NCBI RefSeq assembly: GCF_000299915.1
Contig: NZ_AMRI01000029.1
Coordinates: 1 to 53,994, forward strand
DNA length: 53,994 bases
Origin: Gallaecimonas xiamenensis 3-C-1
GTDB taxonomy: Bacteria; Pseudomonadota; Gammaproteobacteria; Enterobacterales; Gallaecimonadaceae
Direction: 5' to 3'
This document shows, piece by piece, positions 23,881-34,200 of the stretch. Below the pieces are notes generated by a model. That model was not told where the DNA came from. It ran no database searches and worked only from the letters and a program-made list of their open reading frames with translations. Both the position numbers and the translations under genes were made by a program. Position 1 is the stretch's first letter. Each line of letters opens with the position of its first letter.

Positions 23881-24828
23881 ATGATCAATGCCTACGTGCG
23901 CAACGGCCAGTTACTGGACGTCAAAGAACTCTCCACTGAGGACCGCCTGCCCGCCAACACCCTGTGGCTGGACGTCTTCAAGCCCACTGACGAAGAGCGC
24001 CAGTGGATGTCCACCTACTTCCAGGAAGAAGTGCCGGAAGAGGACGACATCAACGAAATCGAGGCCTCGGCCCGTTTCTACTCCGACAAGGACGGCCTGC
24101 ATATCACCTCCCTGTTCCCGCACCGGGTGGGCAAGGAGCTGCGCGGCGTCAACGTCTCTTTTACCCTGCGTGACAACCTGCTCATTACCCTGCGTGAAGA
24201 AGACCTGGGGTTGATGCGGCTGTTTCGGGCCTACTTGCGCCAGGACAAGATGGAAGCCCGGGATCCGGCCACCTTGCTGGTGGAGATGCTGATCCTCAAG
24301 GTGGAATACCTTTCTGACCTCCTCGAAGACGTCTACACCGTGCTGGAATCGACGGGCCAAGAGGTCTTCGAAGCGGAAGAACTGGACGAGATCTTAAAGA
24401 ACATCACCCTGCAGGAAGACATCAACGGCAAGATCCGCCTGAGCCTGCTGGATACCCAGCGTTCCCTGCGCTTTATGACCCGCAACCAGCGGGGCCGACT
24501 GTCTGAAGACAACCGCAAGGAAGTCAAAGATATGCTGGCGGATATCGAGTCCTTGCTGCCCCATACCCAGTTTTTGTTCGACAAGATCAACTTCCTGCTG
24601 GACGCGGCCATGGGCTTTACCAGCCTCAAACAGAACAAGATCATCAAGATCTTCTCGGTAGCGGCGGTGGTGTTCCTGCCGCCCACGGTGATCGCCTCGG
24701 CCTACGGCATGAACTTTGACATCATGCCCGAGCTGCACTGGCGCTTTGGCTACCCCCTGGCCATAGGGCTGATGTTTGCCTCTGCCGCCGGAACCTACCT
24801 TTTCTTCAAGCGAAAAGGCTGGCTTTAA
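23881..24828 (+). CDS. corA: Magnesium/cobalt channel CorA
   Basis: 315 residues, E. coli CorA 316. N-terminal cytosolic domain, long stalk helix, two C-terminal TM helices with the pore motif YGMNFD between, and the end YLFFKRKGWL nearly as in E. coli. Forms pentamers for Mg2+ uptake. AGGAAGCG lies before the ATG. A strong terminator follows. Promoter or Mg-sensing leader elements were not found in the 30-base gap after queE, so it may be partly co-transcribed with queE. Confidence 0.95.
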   Translation: MINAYVRNGQLLDVKELSTEDRLPANTLWLDVFKPTDEERQWMSTYFQEEVPEEDDINEIEASARFYSDKDGLHITSLFPHRVGKELRGVNVSFTLRDNLLITLREEDLGLMRLFRAYLRQDKMEARDPATLLVEMLILKVEYLSDLLEDVYTVLESTGQEVFEAEELDEILKNITLQEDINGKIRLSLLDTQRSLRFMTRNQRGRLSEDNRKEVKDMLADIESLLPHTQFLFDKINFLLDAAMGFTSLKQNKIIKIFSVAAVVFLPPTVIASAYGMNFDIMPELHWRFGYPLAIGLMFASAAGTYLFFKRKGWL

Positions 24829-24836
24829 AGCAAGCA

Positions 24837-24860
24837 AAACCCGGCTATTGCCGGGTTTTT
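24837..24860 (+). terminator. Terminator after corA
   Basis: AAAACCCGGC-TATT-GCCGGGTTTTT. Confidence 0.9.
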
Positions 24861-24871
24861 GATTTTCCGGC

Positions 24872-25423
24872 ATGGTGGGCAAAATGGACTTTGCTCTCAG
24901 ACCCATGCTGCTTGAAACCCCACGCCTGACCCTCAGTCCCACCGGCCCTTTGGACCGGGATTTTTTCTTTGCCCTGCAATCGGACCCCAGCGTCATGGCC
25001 TTTGTAGCCAACAACAGGACAGAGGCGATGATCGAAGACAAATTCCAGCAGGCCTGCCTGCCCTGGGATAAGACCGCTCCCCAATGGCTGAGCCTGGTGG
25101 TGCGGGAAAAGGCCAGCAACAGCCCCATAGGCCTGCACGGCTTTCGCTGCAACTGGGCTCACCGCCAGGCCGAGCTGGGCTTTTTGTTTGCCCCGGCCTT
25201 CCAGGGCCAGGGCTACGCCAAGGAGGCGACCCTGGCCATTATCGCCCTGGCCAGGGACCTTGGCTTTCACAAGCTGGCGGCGGTGGTAACCTCCGGCAAT
25301 ACGCCCTCGGCAGGGCTTTTGGAAAAGTGCGGCTTTGAGCGGGAAGGGGTACTGAAGGAGCACTTTTTGCTCAATGGCCGCTGGCACGATGATTGGCACT
25401 ACGGCTTGCTGCTCGGCCAATAA
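24872..25423 (+). CDS. GNAT acetyltransferase, RimJ/RimL type
   Basis: 183 residues. ETPRLTLSP opening, acetyl-CoA-binding FQGQGYAKEAT (Q/RxxGxG/A-like) near 110 and the NTPSAGLLEKCGFEREGVLKEH C-terminal motif are those of RimJ/RimL-like N-acetyltransferases. The substrate could be a protein N-terminus, amino acid or drug. The start may be the first Met or Met5; no strong site distinguishes them. Lies just after the corA terminator. Confidence 0.88.
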   Translation: MVGKMDFALRPMLLETPRLTLSPTGPLDRDFFFALQSDPSVMAFVANNRTEAMIEDKFQQACLPWDKTAPQWLSLVVREKASNSPIGLHGFRCNWAHRQAELGFLFAPAFQGQGYAKEATLAIIALARDLGFHKLAAVVTSGNTPSAGLLEKCGFEREGVLKEHFLLNGRWHDDWHYGLLLGQ

Positions 25424-25485
25424 ATCCCAAGCCCTTTTCTTGTTTAGCTGCAATCTCAGGCTCACCATCAGCCAAGGTCCAATGC

Positions 25486-26172
25486 ATGAGAAAATCGGAT
25501 AGGCTGTTTCAACTGACCAATATTCTTCGGGCACATCAGCCCATATCGGCCAAGACATTGGCTGAAAAGATGTCGGTTTCTGAGCGAACCATTTATCGCT
25601 ACGTCGATGACTTATCTGTGGCTGGGATCCCCATTTATGGAGAGCCGGGAGTGGGGTACCGCCTGTCGGAAGGCTATGAGTTACCACCGCTGCAATTGTC
25701 ACCCGGCGAACTGGAAGCCTTGGTTGCCGGGGTCAACTTTATCGCTGCATTAACCGGGCAGCGCTTATCGGACTCTGCCCATGCTTTGCTTTCCAAAATA
25801 GAAGCGGCACTACCCCGCAGCATTGCCACGTCCAATCCTGACCACAGGGCAATAAGGATACCGGCCTCAAGTCGCGGTACAGGCGTATATGAAGTTTGGG
25901 ACAGATTGCACTCGGCAATAGAGTCGAAACACTGGCTGGACCTAGGTTACGTATCAGAACAGGGAGAGGTCACCCAGCGAACCGTCTTTCCGCTGGGGCT
26001 GTTCTATTGGGGAGCCAAATGGACAGTAGGCTGTTGGTGCGGGTTACGTGGTAACTATCGGGACTTCAGGGTAGATCGCATCGTAAAACTGGTAACGTCG
26101 AGCAGTGGCGGGGCATTACCTGTTGATGTCTCGCTGCAAAACTATATTGCCCTGCAAGAGCAAGCTAACTGA
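25486..26172 (+). CDS. YafY-type transcriptional regulator with WYL domain
   Basis: 228 residues. N-terminal HTH_11 domain (RLFQLTNILRAHQPISAKTLAEKMSVSERTIYRYVDDL) and a C-terminal WYL-type ligand-binding domain (from about residue 130) with a YFP-like strand VFPLGLFYWGAKWTVGCWC and RDFRVDRI. AAGG lies eight bases upstream of the ATG. GC content is visibly lower than in the flanking genes, together with the following gene, suggesting a transferred two-gene unit. Its usual role would be repression of a neighbour in response to a ligand. Confidence 0.88.
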   Translation: MRKSDRLFQLTNILRAHQPISAKTLAEKMSVSERTIYRYVDDLSVAGIPIYGEPGVGYRLSEGYELPPLQLSPGELEALVAGVNFIAALTGQRLSDSAHALLSKIEAALPRSIATSNPDHRAIRIPASSRGTGVYEVWDRLHSAIESKHWLDLGYVSEQGEVTQRTVFPLGLFYWGAKWTVGCWCGLRGNYRDFRVDRIVKLVTSSSGGALPVDVSLQNYIALQEQAN

Positions 26173-26236
26173 CACAATGCTGTCAGTGGCCCATCAATAT
26201 CATCCCCACTCACAGAACCAACAAGAGGCTGTAGTG

Positions 26237-26557
26237 ATGATATTAAATGGAAATCTTGAGCGCTTTGGCGGTATGGAGTTCGCTGTCTTTAGGCTTAAGC
26301 AGGGCGTTTCGGAAGAACAGCTGATAGAGATGTCTAAGGAAGTGGAGAAGGGGTTCCTCCGAGAACAAGAGGAGCTGATAAGCCACTTTTTACTGCGAGG
26401 TAAAGACGGTATCTACGCTGACGTTGCAATTGCCACAACCCAACAGAAGGCAGAAGAATACTGCCAGCAGTGGTTAACCGACCCCCTTGCCTTGGCGTAT
26501 CTCGATCTTATCGAGCCCGACTCGGTAAACATGACCTTTTGGGCGAAAGTTAACTAA
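26237..26557 (+). CDS. Small protein of unknown function next to the WYL regulator
   Basis: 106 residues. Starts ATG at 26237 (or the GTG just before it) after GAGG. The pattern beta (MEFAVFRLKQG) - helix (SEEQLIEMSKEVEKGFL) - beta (LISHFLLRGKDG) - beta (YADVAIATT) - helix - C-terminal beta suggests a dimeric alpha/beta-barrel, as in ABM monooxygenase-like or EthD-like proteins. Low GC like the upstream regulator, 64 bases apart, so probably its target and a shared acquisition. Not assigned to a family. Confidence 0.75.
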   Translation: MILNGNLERFGGMEFAVFRLKQGVSEEQLIEMSKEVEKGFLREQEELISHFLLRGKDGIYADVAIATTQQKAEEYCQQWLTDPLALAYLDLIEPDSVNMTFWAKVN

Positions 26558-26600
26558 CTAAGCCCAAACAGCCATCGCCGAGCCATGATCCGGCAAAGCA

Positions 26601-26632
26601 GGAGGGGCCGCCTTGACGACGGCCCCTCTTTG
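26601..26632. terminator. Weak hairpin between the small gene and cysK
   Basis: GAGGGGCCG/CGGCCCCTC stem with short T-run TTTGCG on plus strand; no T-run on the minus side. Confidence 0.45.
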
Positions 26633-26637
26633 CGTTG

Positions 26638-27606
26638 TTACTGGGACAGTTCCTGCTCGGTGAACACGTCGGCGAACAAGGGGGAGCTCAGGTAACGCTC
26701 GGCGGAAGAGGGCAGGATCACCACGATCTTCTTGCCGGCAAAGTCAGGGTTCTCGGCCAGGCGCTTGGCGGCCACCACGGCGGCGCCGGAGGAAATGCCG
26801 GCGAGGATCCCTTCTTCTTTCATCAGGCGATGGGCCATGGCCATGGCGTCGTCGTTGGACACCTGCTCTACCCGGTCAACCAGGCTCAAGTCCAGGTTGC
26901 CGGGAATAAAGCCGGCCCCGATGCCCTGGATTTTGTGGGGGCCGGGTTTGAGATCTTCACCGGCCAGCTTTTGGCTGATAACCGGAGAGTCGGCCGGTTC
27001 CACCGCCACGGAAATGACGTCTTTACCCCGGGTCTTTTTCAGGTAGCGGGACACACCGGTAATGGTGCCGCCGGTGCCGACGCCAGCCACGAACACGTCG
27101 ATGTCGCCATCGGTGGCTTCCCAGATCTCGGGACCTGTGGTTGTCTCGTGGATGGCGGGGTTGGCCGGGTTTTCGAACTGCTGGAGCAGCACGTATTTAT
27201 TGGGCTCGGCGTCGCGAATTTCGCTGGCCTTGTCGATGGCGCCCTTCATGCCCTTGGCCGCTTCGGTCAGCACCAGGTTGGCACCCAGAGCCTTGAGCAG
27301 CTTGCGGCGCTCCAGGCTCATGGACTCGGGCATAGTCAGGGTGATGGGAATGCCACGGGCGGCGGCCACGAAGGCTAGGGCGATACCGGTGTTGCCGGAG
27401 GTGGGCTCGATGATTTCTTTGCCCGGGCCCAGCAGGCCTTTTTCCTCGGCGTCCCAGATCATGGAGGCGCCAATACGGCATTTTACGGAGAAGCTGGGGT
27501 TGCGTGCTTCGACCTTGGCGTAGACTTCGCCACCGGTGACGCGGTTGAGTTTGACCAGGGGGGTATTGCCGATGGTCAGGGAGTTGTCTTTAAATAGCTG
27601 GCTCAT
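26638..27606 (-). CDS. cysK: Cysteine synthase A (O-acetylserine sulfhydrylase)
   Basis: 322 residues, E. coli CysK 323. PLP-dependent enzyme making cysteine from O-acetylserine and sulfide. Lysine that binds PLP is in [12 protein letters not shown]; the substrate loop [10 protein letters not shown] and PLP-phosphate loop [10 protein letters not shown] are clear. The start at 27606 (MSQLFKDN) aligns with E. coli; a longer frame upstream is an overlap of the promoter. The cysZ gene for sulfate uptake is 7 kb away, not adjacent. No CysB site could be judged by eye. Confidence 0.96.
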   Translation of the reverse strand: MSQLFKDNSLTIGNTPLVKLNRVTGGEVYAKVEARNPSFSVKCRIGASMIWDAEEKGLLGPGKEIIEPTSGNTGIALAFVAAARGIPITLTMPESMSLERRKLLKALGANLVLTEAAKGMKGAIDKASEIRDAEPNKYVLLQQFENPANPAIHETTTGPEIWEATDGDIDVFVAGVGTGGTITGVSRYLKKTRGKDVISVAVEPADSPVISQKLAGEDLKPGPHKIQGIGAGFIPGNLDLSLVDRVEQVSNDDAMAMAHRLMKEEGILAGISSGAAVVAAKRLAENPDFAGKKIVVILPSSAERYLSSPLFADVFTEQELSQ

Positions 27607-27698
27607 AACAGGTATTCGCCTCATTGAGGGTATGGGACACAAGGTAGCGACCAGGCTGCTGGGTGTTAAGGATTTTCTGGTTATAAGGATATAAATAG

Positions 27699-28781
27699 AT
27701 GACAAAACACGATCCTGAACACCAGTCGGCGCTGGAAGCCTGGCGTGAAGGCAAAGAAACCCGGGCCATTATTACCCCCTTTGCCTTCAAGGTGGACCAG
27801 AGGTTGCTGGGCCATCCCCTGGGCAAACCCTGGCGCCGGGGCCTGGCCATGGGGCTGGATTTGTGGCTTATCGCCATGCTGACCTATGTGCCGGACGTGG
27901 CCATAGGCCTGGTGGCCGCCATCGCCATCTGGATACTGTCCAAGCGCCACGACCAGGTGATACACCCCTGGGCCCGGCGCTGGCTGAGGGTGCTGGTGGT
28001 GTTGGTGGTCTTCGTGCTGGTGGTATCCCTGACCAGCACCCTCAGCCGCAGCTTGGATGACAAGCCCGACCCGGACAAGCCCCCCCATTCGGCCTTGGAA
28101 GTGGGAGCCCTTGGCGCCGTTGGCATCGCCATGGCCCTGTGCGACGACAAGGTCTGTGTTGACGACAGCCTGCCCGGCCTCATTAAGCTGTTGGACGAAC
28201 GCTTTGCCGGGGATCTGAAAACCCGCCGGGAACTGGCCGATGCCATCTTCGACGACATGAGCTTCCTGAACGACGACGAAAAGGCCGCCTACCGCGAGCA
28301 GGTGATGGCCGGTGCCGAGGCCCGCTACCGGGCCTTCAAGAGGGACCAAAAGGCTGCGGAAAAAGAGGCCGGGCAGGGCATCGAAGAAGAAAAACCCAAG
28401 CATTACGGTTATTCGCTGCTTAACTGGGCCAAGGGCCTTATCGCCGATCTGGGCCTGGGGCTCAGTTGGGCGGCTTTGTACTTCACCCTCTTTACCGCCC
28501 TGTGGCGCGGCCAGACCCCAGGGAAGAGGTTGCTGGGCTTGAGGGTGGTGCGCCTTAACGGCGAGCCCCTGACCCTGTGGGCCTCCTTTGGCCGCTACGG
28601 CGGTTACGGCGCCGGCCTTGCCACCGGCATGCTGGGTTTTATGCAGGTACTCTGGGACAACAACCGCCAGTGCATCCAGGACAAGATAGGGGAAACCGTA
28701 GTGATTCAGGAAATTAAAGGGATCCGCTATACTGGGCCGCTAACGGATAACGCCAGCGAGCAGCAAGAGGAACAGGCGTGA
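27699..28781 (+). CDS. RDD-family membrane protein
   Basis: 360 residues. Cytosolic polar N-terminus, three membrane helices (about 50-110), a long soluble charged section (residues 130-235, including [21 protein letters not shown]), then an RDD domain with [42 protein letters not shown] proteins often act in ion exchange or in membrane assembly, but no function can be assigned. The stop overlaps the start of the FabH-like gene, so the two are made from one message. Confidence 0.82.
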   Translation: MTKHDPEHQSALEAWREGKETRAIITPFAFKVDQRLLGHPLGKPWRRGLAMGLDLWLIAMLTYVPDVAIGLVAAIAIWILSKRHDQVIHPWARRWLRVLVVLVVFVLVVSLTSTLSRSLDDKPDPDKPPHSALEVGALGAVGIAMALCDDKVCVDDSLPGLIKLLDERFAGDLKTRRELADAIFDDMSFLNDDEKAAYREQVMAGAEARYRAFKRDQKAAEKEAGQGIEEEKPKHYGYSLLNWAKGLIADLGLGLSWAALYFTLFTALWRGQTPGKRLLGLRVVRLNGEPLTLWASFGRYGGYGAGLATGMLGFMQVLWDNNRQCIQDKIGETVVIQEIKGIRYTGPLTDNASEQQEEQA

Positions 28782-29890
28782 GCGAGATTGTTATCAGCGG
28801 CACCGGGCTCTATACGCCCCCTAATGCCATCAGCAATGACGAGCTGGTGAAAGCCTTCAACCAGTACGTCGACAACTTCAACGAAGACAACCAGGGCGCC
28901 ATCGAGGCCGGGCAGATCCAGCCGCTGGCCCATTCGAGCAGCGAGTTTATCCTCAAGGCCTCCGGCATCAAGAGCCGCTATGTGGTCGGCAAGGACGGCA
29001 TCCTCGACCCTGAGGTGATGATGCCCCTGATCCCCGAGCGCGATAACGACAAGCCCTCGGTGATGATCGAGATGGCCATGCACGCCGCCGACCAGGCTCT
29101 CAAAGCCGCTGGCCGCAGCCCCGAAGACGTAGACCTCATCATCTGCGCCGCCTCCAACATGCAGCGCCCTTACCCCGCCATGGCTGTGGAACTGCAGCAC
29201 TTTATCGGTGCCAAGGGCCTGGCCTTCGACATGAACGTGGCATGCTCCTCCGCCACCTTCGGTATTGCCAATGCCGCCGCCATGCTCAAGGCCGGCAGCG
29301 CCAAGCTGGCCCTGGTGGTCAACCCCGAGATCTGCTCCGGCCACCTCAACTTCCGTGACCGTGACAGCCACTTCATCTTCGGCGACGCCTGCACCGCCAC
29401 CGTACTGGAGCGGGCCGAGGACGCCAGCAGCGCCGAGCAGTGGTTGGTCAAGGGTGAGAAGCTCATTACCCAGTTCTCCAACAACATCCGCAACAACTTC
29501 GGCTTTTTGAACCGCACTGCCCCCGAGCACCAGTTCGACCGGGACAAGCTGTTCGTGCAGGAAGGGCGCAAGGTGTTCAAGGAAGTGGTACCCATGGTCA
29601 GCGAGCTTATCAGCAGCGAGCTGGCCCGCCAGGGCCTGACCCCCAACCGCCTCTGGCTGCACCAGGCCAACATCAACATGAACCTGTTTATCGCCCGCAA
29701 GGTGCTGGGCCGTGACGCCAGCGACGCCGAAGCCCCGGTGATCCTGGACGAATACGCCAATACCTCCAGCGCCGGTTCGGTGATCGCCTTCCACAAGCAC
29801 CGCAGCGATCTCAACAGCGGCGACGTTGGCATTATCTGTTCCTTCGGCGCCGGTTATTCCGCCGGTTGTATTACGGTTCAGAAACGTTAA
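28778..29890 (+). CDS. Beta-ketoacyl-ACP synthase III family protein
   Basis: 370 residues, longer than E. coli FabH (317). Thiolase fold with active-site Cys in MNVACSSATFG (about 151), His in WLHQANINMN and Asn in EYANTSSAG, so all three catalytic residues are present. An insert around residues 15-60 and 225-255 marks the long FabH-like branch found in Shewanella and related bacteria. It would condense an acyl-CoA with malonyl-ACP to start fatty acids or related chains. It is coupled to the RDD gene by a four-base overlap, which is unusual for FabH. Confidence 0.87.
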   Translation: MSEIVISGTGLYTPPNAISNDELVKAFNQYVDNFNEDNQGAIEAGQIQPLAHSSSEFILKASGIKSRYVVGKDGILDPEVMMPLIPERDNDKPSVMIEMAMHAADQALKAAGRSPEDVDLIICAASNMQRPYPAMAVELQHFIGAKGLAFDMNVACSSATFGIANAAAMLKAGSAKLALVVNPEICSGHLNFRDRDSHFIFGDACTATVLERAEDASSAEQWLVKGEKLITQFSNNIRNNFGFLNRTAPEHQFDRDKLFVQEGRKVFKEVVPMVSELISSELARQGLTPNRLWLHQANINMNLFIARKVLGRDASDAEAPVILDEYANTSSAGSVIAFHKHRSDLNSGDVGIICSFGAGYSAGCITVQKR

Positions 29891-29907
29891 AAATATGGAT
29901 GTAAAAC

Positions 29908-29931
29908 AAGGGTCCTACGGGACCCTTTTTT
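29908..29931 (+). terminator. Terminator after the FabH-like gene
   Basis: AAGGGTCC-TACG-GGACCCTTTTTT. Confidence 0.9.
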
Positions 29932-30096
29932 GCACCCAAGGCACCATGATGCCTGGCGCCGGGGCCAGCAGGGGCGCGGCAACAAGCCATACACATTTTG
30001 CAAAACATTAAAATACTTGGCCTGTATCAGCGTACGGCGCCATAGGCTATAAAAAGCCGCAATATCGTCTCAAAGCGAATGTCAGGGAACGTCTGA

Positions 30097-31284
30097 ATGA
30101 AAAGAGTAGCCGTAGGCTGTCTGTTGCCGTTGGTGGTGTTGGTCATAAGTGTGGCTGCCATGCTCGGCCTGATCTCCATGAAAACCCCGCCGCAAAAGGC
30201 CGAAGAGGCCAAGCCACCCCTGCTGGTGTCGGTGGTGGAAGCCCATCAGGAAGGGGTCAACTACCAGATCCAGTCCCAGGGAACGGTCCGCCCCAAAACC
30301 CAAACGTCCCTGGTCGCCGAAGTAGGGGGCCGCATCGTGTCGGTCTCTGACAAGTTCCGTTCCGGCTCCATGGTGCAAAAAGGCGAACTGCTGGCCCAGA
30401 TAGACCCGGCCGACTACCAGACCGCCCTGCGCAGCGCCGAGGCCGAACTGGCCCAGGCCGTGGCCACTTTCGAGCAGGAAAAGGCCCAAGGGGAAGTGGC
30501 TGCCCGCGAGTGGCGCAGCGTGTCTCCCGACAAGGTCACCGATATCGCCCTGCGCAAACCCCAGTTGGCCAGCGCCAAGGCCCAGGTGGAGTCCCAGAAG
30601 GCCCGCCTGGAAGAAGCCAAGCGCAATCTGCTACGTACCGAGATCCGCGCCCCCTATGACGGCCTGGTTCGTGACCGCGCCGTGGATCTGGGCCAGTACG
30701 TGGGCCTGGGTACCCAGCTTGGGGTGATAGACGACACCGCCGTGGCAGAAGTGCGGCTGCCGGTATCCGACGAGGAACTGGGCTGGCTGGGCCTGAACAA
30801 CAACGACCAGCAAGGGGTGCAGATCACCCTAAATCACAAGGTCAACGGCAAGCCCCAGCAGTGGCAGGCCGAGCTGGTGCAGAGCTCCGGGGTACTGGAT
30901 GACCAGTCGCGGATGAGCTTTATCATCGCCGAGGTGCGCGACCCTTACCTGCGCCAGCAGGCCAAGGGCCAGTGGCTCAAGTTCGGTACCTTTGTGGAGG
31001 CGATGCTGCGCTCCGGTGAAAAGCGCCCCCTCATCGTGCTGCCCAAAGAGGCGGTGAGGGGCGACGAAGTGGTGCTGGTGGACGAGAACAACCATATCCG
31101 CCGCCTCAAGGTGAAGGTGGAGCGCAGTGACGCCGACTTTGCCTACATTGCCGAGGGCCTGAGCGACGGTGACCGGGTATCCCTGACCTCCCTGACCAAC
31201 GTGGTAGACGGTACCCTGGTGGCCATAGCCCCCGACCAGCCCAAGACCGAAACCGGTAGCCAACTGGCGGCGAGTGAAAAATGA
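30097..31284 (+). CDS. RND efflux periplasmic adaptor
   Basis: 395 residues. N-terminal membrane anchor (about 5-25), barrel-sandwich/lipoyl halves (SQGTVRPKTQTSLVAEVGGRIVSVSDKFRSGSMVQKGELLAQID and the matching LRTEIRAPYDGLVRDRAVDLGQYVGLG), a helical hairpin between and beta-barrel and membrane-proximal domains after. It links the inner-membrane pump to an outer-membrane channel, which is not encoded here. It overlaps the pump gene by four bases. No regulator is adjacent. Confidence 0.94.
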   Translation: MKRVAVGCLLPLVVLVISVAAMLGLISMKTPPQKAEEAKPPLLVSVVEAHQEGVNYQIQSQGTVRPKTQTSLVAEVGGRIVSVSDKFRSGSMVQKGELLAQIDPADYQTALRSAEAELAQAVATFEQEKAQGEVAAREWRSVSPDKVTDIALRKPQLASAKAQVESQKARLEEAKRNLLRTEIRAPYDGLVRDRAVDLGQYVGLGTQLGVIDDTAVAEVRLPVSDEELGWLGLNNNDQQGVQITLNHKVNGKPQQWQAELVQSSGVLDDQSRMSFIIAEVRDPYLRQQAKGQWLKFGTFVEAMLRSGEKRPLIVLPKEAVRGDEVVLVDENNHIRRLKVKVERSDADFAYIAEGLSDGDRVSLTSLTNVVDGTLVAIAPDQPKTETGSQLAASEK

Positions 31285-34200
31285 GCGAGCAGCAAAAAGG
31301 CGTCATTGCCTGGTTCACCCACAATACGGTGGCCGCCAACCTCTTGATGATCATCATCATTGTCGGTGGTCTTATTGCAGGTTTCGGGATCCGTAAGGAA
31401 GTCTTCCCGCAACTGGACCTGCCCTATATCTCCATCCAGGTGCCCTATCCGGGGGCGGCTCCCCAGGAAGTGGAGGAGGGCATTATCCTCAAGGTCGAGG
31501 AGGCCATAGAGAACATCGAGGGCATCAAGGAGATCACCTCCAACGCCAACGAGGGTATTGCCTCGGTACAGGTGGAAGTGGACGAGTCCTACGACACCAC
31601 AGAGGTCCTCAACGAGATAAAGATCCGGGTCGACGCCATTCCCTCCATGCCGGCCGAAGCCGAGAAACCGGTGATCTACGAGATCCGCCCCGAGCGGGAG
31701 GTGATCTGGGTGCAGGTCTACGGGGATCTTACCGAACGTGGCTTTAAGGAATACGCCAAGAACATCGCCGATGAGCTCAAGGCCCTGGCCCCCATTACCC
31801 GGGCCGATGTCAACGGCGCCCGCGACTATGAGGTGGGCATCGAGGTGTCGGAAGACAGGCTGCGCAAATACGGCCTGACCCTGGACGAAGTGGCCGGCGC
31901 CGTGCGCAACAGCTCTATCGACCTGCCCGGTGGCGCCATCAAGTCCTCTACCGGCGACATACTGCTGCGGGCCAAGGGCAAGGCCTACCGGGGCTACCAG
32001 TTCGACAAGATAACCCTGGTCAACCGCCCTGACGGCACCCGGGTGCTGGTGAGCGACGTGGCCAAGGTGGTGGACGGCTTCGTGGAAGAGGACAACTTTG
32101 CCCGCTTCAACGGCAAGCCCGGCCTGTCCATCGGCGTTATCGCCGTGGGGGAACAGGACGCCCTGGAGATGGCCAAGGCGGTCAAGGCCTATGTGGACGA
32201 GAAGAAGAAGTCCCTGCCGGCCGGCATCCAACTGGACTACTGGGGCGACAGCTCCAAGTTCCTCAACGACCGCCTGGACATGATGTTCAGCAACATGTTT
32301 ATGGGCGCCATCCTGGTGTTTTTGGTGCTGAGCCTGTTCCTGCAGGTGCGCCTGGCGTTCTGGGTGATGGTGGGGATACCGGTCTGCTTCCTTGGCACCC
32401 TGCTGTTTATGCACATGCCCTTTATCGGGGTCACCATCAACATGATGAGCCTCTTTGGCTTTATCTTGGTGTTGGGGATAGTGGTGGATGACGCCATCGT
32501 TATCGGCGAGAGCGTGCACTCGGAGATAGAAGAGCGGGGCGCCGGGGTCGACAGCGTTATTCGCGGCGCCCAGAAAGTGGCCTTGCCCGCCACCTTCGGG
32601 GTGCTGACCACCATAGCGGCCTTCCTGCCGATGCTGATGGTGTCCGGTTTCATGGGCGCCATCTTCCAGGCCATAGGGGTGGTGGTGATCCTCAGCCTCA
32701 TCTTCTCCCTGATCGAGTCCAAGCTGATTCTGCCGGCTCACCTCAAGCATGTGCGCATCGAACACAAGCCGTCCAACAACCCCCTGGTGCGGGCCAAGGC
32801 CGCCTTCAACCGGGGCTTTGACAATCTTATCCTGCGTATCTACCGGCCCCTGCTCAACAAGTGCCTGGATCTTCGCTACATCACAGTGGCCGGCTTTGTG
32901 GGCATGATGCTGCTGGTGGCGGGCCTGGTGGGCGGTGGCCTGGTGCGCTTCGTGTTCTTCCCCAATATTCCGTCCGACTTCGTGCAGGGCAACCTGGAGA
33001 TGGTCAGCGGCACCGCCGCCAGCCAAACCAACGAAACCCTGGGAAAATTGCAGGACGCCCTATGGCGGGTTGACGACAAAATCTACCGGGAGACCGGCAG
33101 CAGGGCCGTCAAACACGTCTACGTCTGGAACCAGTCCACCACAGCCGGCCGCTTCGTAGTGGAGCTGACCAGCTCCGAGAACCGCAGTATCGGCACCTTC
33201 AAGGTGGCCGATATGTGGCGCAACGAGGTGGGCCAGCTGCCCGGGGTCAAGACCCTCAAGCTCAACGCCTCCATCAACGGCGGCGGCGGCGGGGCCATCG
33301 CCTTTACGGTGCGGGGTAAGGATCTGGACGAACTCAACGCCGCCACCAGCGAGCTTAAAGCCGCCATGGCCGACTATGACGGGGTCTTCGACATCGAAGA
33401 CAGCCTGTCCTCCGGCAATCTGGAAGTGCGCCTCAAGGTCAAACCGGCCGCCGAGGCCCTTGGCATCAGCCTGTCGGACCTGGCCCGCCAAGTACGCCAG
33501 GGCTTCTACGGCGCCGAGGTGCAGCGTATCCAGCGGGACGACGAAGAAGTCAAAGTCATGGTCCGCTACCCCCTGGCCGAACGCCAGTCCCTGTCGCATC
33601 TGGAAAATATGCGCATCCGCACCGCCAGCGGTCAGGAAGTGCCGTTCTCCTATGTGGCTGACGTGGAGCTGGGCGAAGGTTACTCGCGGATCACCAGGGT
33701 GGACGGCATTCGGGCCGTGACCATCAGCGCTGACGCCGACAAGGCCAAGGTCGAGCCCTCCAAGGTGGTGGGTGAGCTGATGAGTAACGTGTTGCCCAAA
33801 CTCAAGGCCAAGTATCCCGGCGTCACCTTCCGCATGGCTGGCGAAGCCAAGGACGAGGCCGACAACAACTCCCAGCTGCTGCTGGGCGCCCTGGCGGCCC
33901 TCTTTGTTATCTATGCGCTGTTGGCCATTCCCCTCAATTCCTACAGCCAGCCCTTTATCATCATGTCGGTGATCCCCTTTGGCATCATCGGCGCCATCGT
34001 CGGCCACTGGCTGTTGGGACTGTCGGTGTCGGTGCTGTCCCTGTTCGGCATCATCGCCCTGTCCGGGGTGGTGGTGAACGACTCTTTGGTAATGGTGGAC
34101 TTTGTCAACCAGGCGAGAGCGGCTGGGGTGCCCATGCGCCAGGCGGTGGTGGACTCTGGCATCAAGCGTTTTCGCGCCATCATGCTCACCTCCCTGACCA

